A stretch of 64,000 nucleotides of DNA from Caenorhabditis elegans. Its lineage: Eukaryota > Nematoda > Chromadorea > Rhabditida > Rhabditidae. A model generated the notes under the pieces. It saw only the letters and a program-made list of their open reading frames with translations. It searched no databases and was not told the origin of the DNA. A program made the translations under genes and the position numbers. The DNA is taken from NCBI RefSeq assembly GCF_000002985.6, contig NC_003281.10, positions 5,022,001 through 5,086,000 on the forward strand, given 5' to 3'. Below are positions 61,206-64,000 of this stretch, one piece after another. How positions within the stretch are numbered: the stretch's first letter is position 1; the number at the start of each line of letters is the position of its first letter.

Positions 61206-63289
61206 TTATGAAAGAAATATCCAAACCTTGTGCTGAATATTTGTTCTTACTAGTCGATTGTTAGTTTCTTGAATTTTCCTGAAATTTGGGGCAACGGGGA
61301 CTTTCTCGGCGCCTTCCATGCTCAGATATAAGTGTGACCACTCCTCGAACTGTAAATTTAGAATCAAAGTTTTTTATAGACTATTAAAAAACTTACATGC
61401 TCCTTTTTGATAAAAATAGGTTGATTCAGAATAATCCAAGTGACAGTCTCATGGCATCCAGGAGAAGTGAGAGATCCTTCATAAGTGATAATATCTCTAG
61501 TGAATGGAAGAAGTCGCCAAGGTTCGAAATCAGCAAGTTGGACACGTTGATCCTTGTAACTGATGCTAGCTGTTGCAATTGTTAGTTTGATGAGTTCTTG
61601 ATTAGTTTCAGGTCCAAACTAAAATATATAAATTTGAGATTTAACACAATTTCTAACGAAGCAACTCACATCTACCAAAACTGATAAAATTGCAATTCCA
61701 TGTGGAGACTTGGAGGCGCTCGTAAAATTTGGATACAAATCTGTATTATATGCAACTAATTGTACTTCCATCGGAAATCGTCGTCCATTTATTGTATGCT
61801 CACTTCCGTTCTCATTTTTACGACCCATATGAAAATCGATTCGTTGAACCCTGTAAAGCTTGAATGGTATATCACGCGGGTTCTTAAAACTTCGTTTTTG
61901 AAATCGAGGTGAAAGCGCGCTCTATAGCCAAATGAAAACGCTCCGCCCCCAAATAGTTGGGTCTCGTTAGGAATTGGCGAAAACTTGTGAATTCAAACTC
62001 TTAATAACGTCAATAATTTTTTTTGCACACCACTTCAACTAAAAGAGCCTTAAAACAACATAAACATATTTAAAAATGCTTGAAAATGTTTGAAATTATG
62101 GTTTTGCCGCCAATACCTAACGGGACCCAACTTTAGAGGGTGGAGCCTTTACATTTGACCGTGGAGCGCGTTTGCACCTCGATCTAAAAATCATTTCACT
62201 CACCGATACCTATAACCGTATAATGGACCACTTGTAATATTGACGGATGGTTTTTTAGAGGAATATCCTATTCGAACACGAACCATTTGACCGGTGTTCA
62301 CAAATTCTGAGACAACCTGAAGTTGTGGAACTTGCGCGTGAAATATTATGATGTATACTACCCAGGCGCGAAATTTTGCGATGTTAGCTCCAAAAATACG
62401 GTTCCAGGTCCCTAATTTTTTATTACATGCGAATAGGTGTGCGCCTTTAAAGATTACTGTGTGTTTTCAAACTTTTGTTGATGTGGAATTTTAAACGATT
62501 TTTCATAGTTGTTTCGATAAAAAATATGTGTATTTTTGTTAAAAACTCACATGTAAAAATGTAACGCATAAGTTTTAAAGAAATCGTGAGATAAATTATT
62601 AGGAAAAAATTCAATTCCGCATAACTGAAAGTTTGAAATTACAGTAATCTTTAAAGTCTTTTAATGAGACCCGAAGAACTCGGGGGATGTCCAATTGGGG
62701 GGATTACCAACTCGGGGGGATTGGCCCCGCCCACAGAACCGTGGCTTGCAATACGCCCATTTCTGCAACTGCCGCACGGTTTTAAAATTATTTTTTCTTG
62801 TTAATTCTCGCTCTATTGAGAAAAATACAGTTTTAAAACCGTGCGGCAGTTGCAGAAATGGGCGTATTGCAAGCCACGGTTCTGTGGGCGGGGCCAATCC
62901 CCCGAGTTCTTCGGTCTCCTTTTAATATTTTAGTGAACGTCTTTGGAAGTCCGCCGCTTTTTATAAATTAACAAATCGATTTTGCAATCAAAATGTTGTC
63001 TTCAAGTTAAAAAATCTCAATAATTATTCATGCTCACCGGTAATTTATCCAACCTGACTGGCTTAACACTAGCATCGAATAAAAGTCGATCTGGTTGAAT
63101 ATCGATTGGTGATTGCAATCTTCCCTTCTTACACATCCACCAATCTTTCTCCACAAGACCCCAAAAATGGGGACCTCCAAAAACATCAGAATCATATGAC
63201 CATTGATAGTTTTGACTAGATTTCAATGGAGAAATGTGACAAGTGAGAATGATGAGAAATAAGGGAAAATGGCTACATTCAAAGCGCAT
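61206..63289 (-). CDS. cah-1: Alpha-carbonic anhydrase-related secreted protein
   Basis: Five exons: 63289-63038, 62316-62204, 61850-61670, 61618-61397, 61349-61206, giving 303 residues. Residues 1 to about 24 are a signal peptide. The alpha-CA fold is shown by HFWGLVEKDWWMC, QSPIDIQPDRLLFD, NGSEHTINGRRFPMEVQLV, and EGSLTSPGCHETVTWIIL. The zinc site is incomplete: where active enzymes have FHFHWG, this one has IDFHMG, so the first His (position 94 in human CA II) is Asp (codon 61837-61835), while the second and third His remain. It is therefore likely a CA-related protein of the CARP X/XI group without normal hydratase activity; that is inference from the ligands. Intron 1 holds a foldback repeat. 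Confidence 0.93.
62666..62918. repeat. Foldback repeat in cah-1 intron 1
   Basis: The ends GAGACCCGAAGAACTCGGGG and CCCCGAGTTCTTCGGTCTC are near-complementary. Inside, GGGGATTGGCCCCGCCCACA through ACCGTGGCTTGCAATACGCC and CTGCCGCACGGTTTTAAAA recurs inverted on the other side. The left arm has about 30 extra bases. The loop is AT-rich. The GC-rich arms contrast with the host intron. Confidence 0.9.
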
Positions 63290-64000
63290 AGGAGATCTGA
63301 ATTATTGAATTGAGTTGATTTTACTCATTTGTGAGATCTAGATCGTTAATTATTTTATAAATTTTCAGTTTAAATATTTCACCATCTTGAAGACCGAAAC
63401 TTTTTAGCCTCTGAAAATTGAAAAAGACATGATCACCTGAGAAATAATGATTGCTTTCTTTTGCTTCGTCTTCTTCGAATTCGACTACTTGGAGATGGTT
63501 GCTATGTTATTAAACTCGGTCCTTTTTCTTCGAATAACCAATAGCAAAAATAAAGGAGTCTGTCTTAAATTGAGATACTGAATTTTTGATTGGAAATTCG
63601 AACACCCCCTCGACCTATTATTCTGAAAATAAAGAGACGCAGATATTGGGGGAAAGAATCTGAGAAAAAGGGAAAGAGATGGGCGACACAAAACGAAATG
63701 AGCGGAATTTGTAATGAGGATGAGAGTCTACGAAAAATGGGAAATTGAGATGTGTGTGTGGGGAAGAAAGAAGCATGAAAAGAAGAAGATGGAACCTCAT
63801 AATAATGGGTTCATCCCCATTGATACAAATAAGACGAAGAATAAATAAATAAAATGAGAGAGGGAGCAAAAATATTGAAAATTTGAAGATGAAAAATGAT
63901 TCAGGGACTGTAACATTTGAACAAGGTTTGGAAAATCTAGGGATCATTAGCTCAATAATTAGTTTTTTCGAGTTCTCAGTCCTGATCTGGGTTGAAGAAT
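63290..64000. other. 5' flank of cah-1
   Basis: Upstream region with a purine-rich (+ strand) stretch at about 63650-63880. The minus-strand frames here are low in complexity. No second gene is supported before the window ends. Confidence 0.45.

Noticed and set aside
60858-61236. Extension of an open frame beyond the COX6A stop
   Set aside because: It is in another frame, has no splice support, and overlaps the cah-1 3' exon in antisense.
63618-63947. 109-codon minus-strand frame upstream of cah-1
   Set aside because: Its Phe/Leu/Ser-rich content comes from a purine-rich strand bias and it lacks splice signals or recognisable domains.

Overview
The window is nuclear DNA of a nematode, almost certainly Caenorhabditis elegans chromosome III. 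The signs are AT-rich introns with TTTTCAG-type acceptors, acceptors lying directly before start codons (trans-splicing), divergent and convergent genes only a few hundred bases apart, and proteins I recognise as COQ-10, PCF-11, KLP-6, ALH-1, COX6A and CAH-1. All exon models were spliced by hand from the sequence and checked for reading phase. Several give exact family lengths: KLP-6 928 aa, ALH-1 510 aa, TIP-1-like PDZ protein 124 aa.

Left part (1-18.3 kb, all + strand): a two-zinc-finger protein gene and coq-10, closely spaced and probably an operon; pcf-11 (mRNA 3'-end processing); klp-6 (ciliary kinesin-3); and a secreted cysteine-repeat gene with a short and a long 3' end. Middle (20-32 kb): a kinin-like neuropeptide precursor, a small coiled-coil protein, a PDZ protein (- strand), a predicted beta-propeller protein, a basic nematode-type protein (- strand) and a three-exon small gene (- strand).

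Centre (32.6-41.9 kb): a nearly identical inverted duplication of about 1.36 kb carries two copies of a Lys/Pro-rich gene. It flanks a 6.5-kb spacer holding one 1001-residue secreted protein built of three repeated CUB-like units. This is the most unusual structure in the window.

Right part (42-64 kb): a four-helix membrane protein (- strand) shares a short divergent promoter with a tRNA-dihydrouridine synthase (DUS4 type). Then come a small secreted Arg/Pro-rich protein (- strand) with a large foldback in its intron, a worm CK1/TTBK-like kinase lacking the catalytic Asp, alh-1, a U6 snRNA gene (- strand) with its own PSE and TATA box, COX6A, and cah-1 (- strand), whose first zinc ligand is replaced.

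Foreign-looking or repetitive DNA sits mostly in introns and spacers: five foldback elements, a 25-base poly-C tract just 3' of pcf-11, a GC-rich insertion in a klp-6 intron, and a dispersed AGGCAGGC-type repeat. I found no intact transposon, tRNA, CRISPR array or viral gene.
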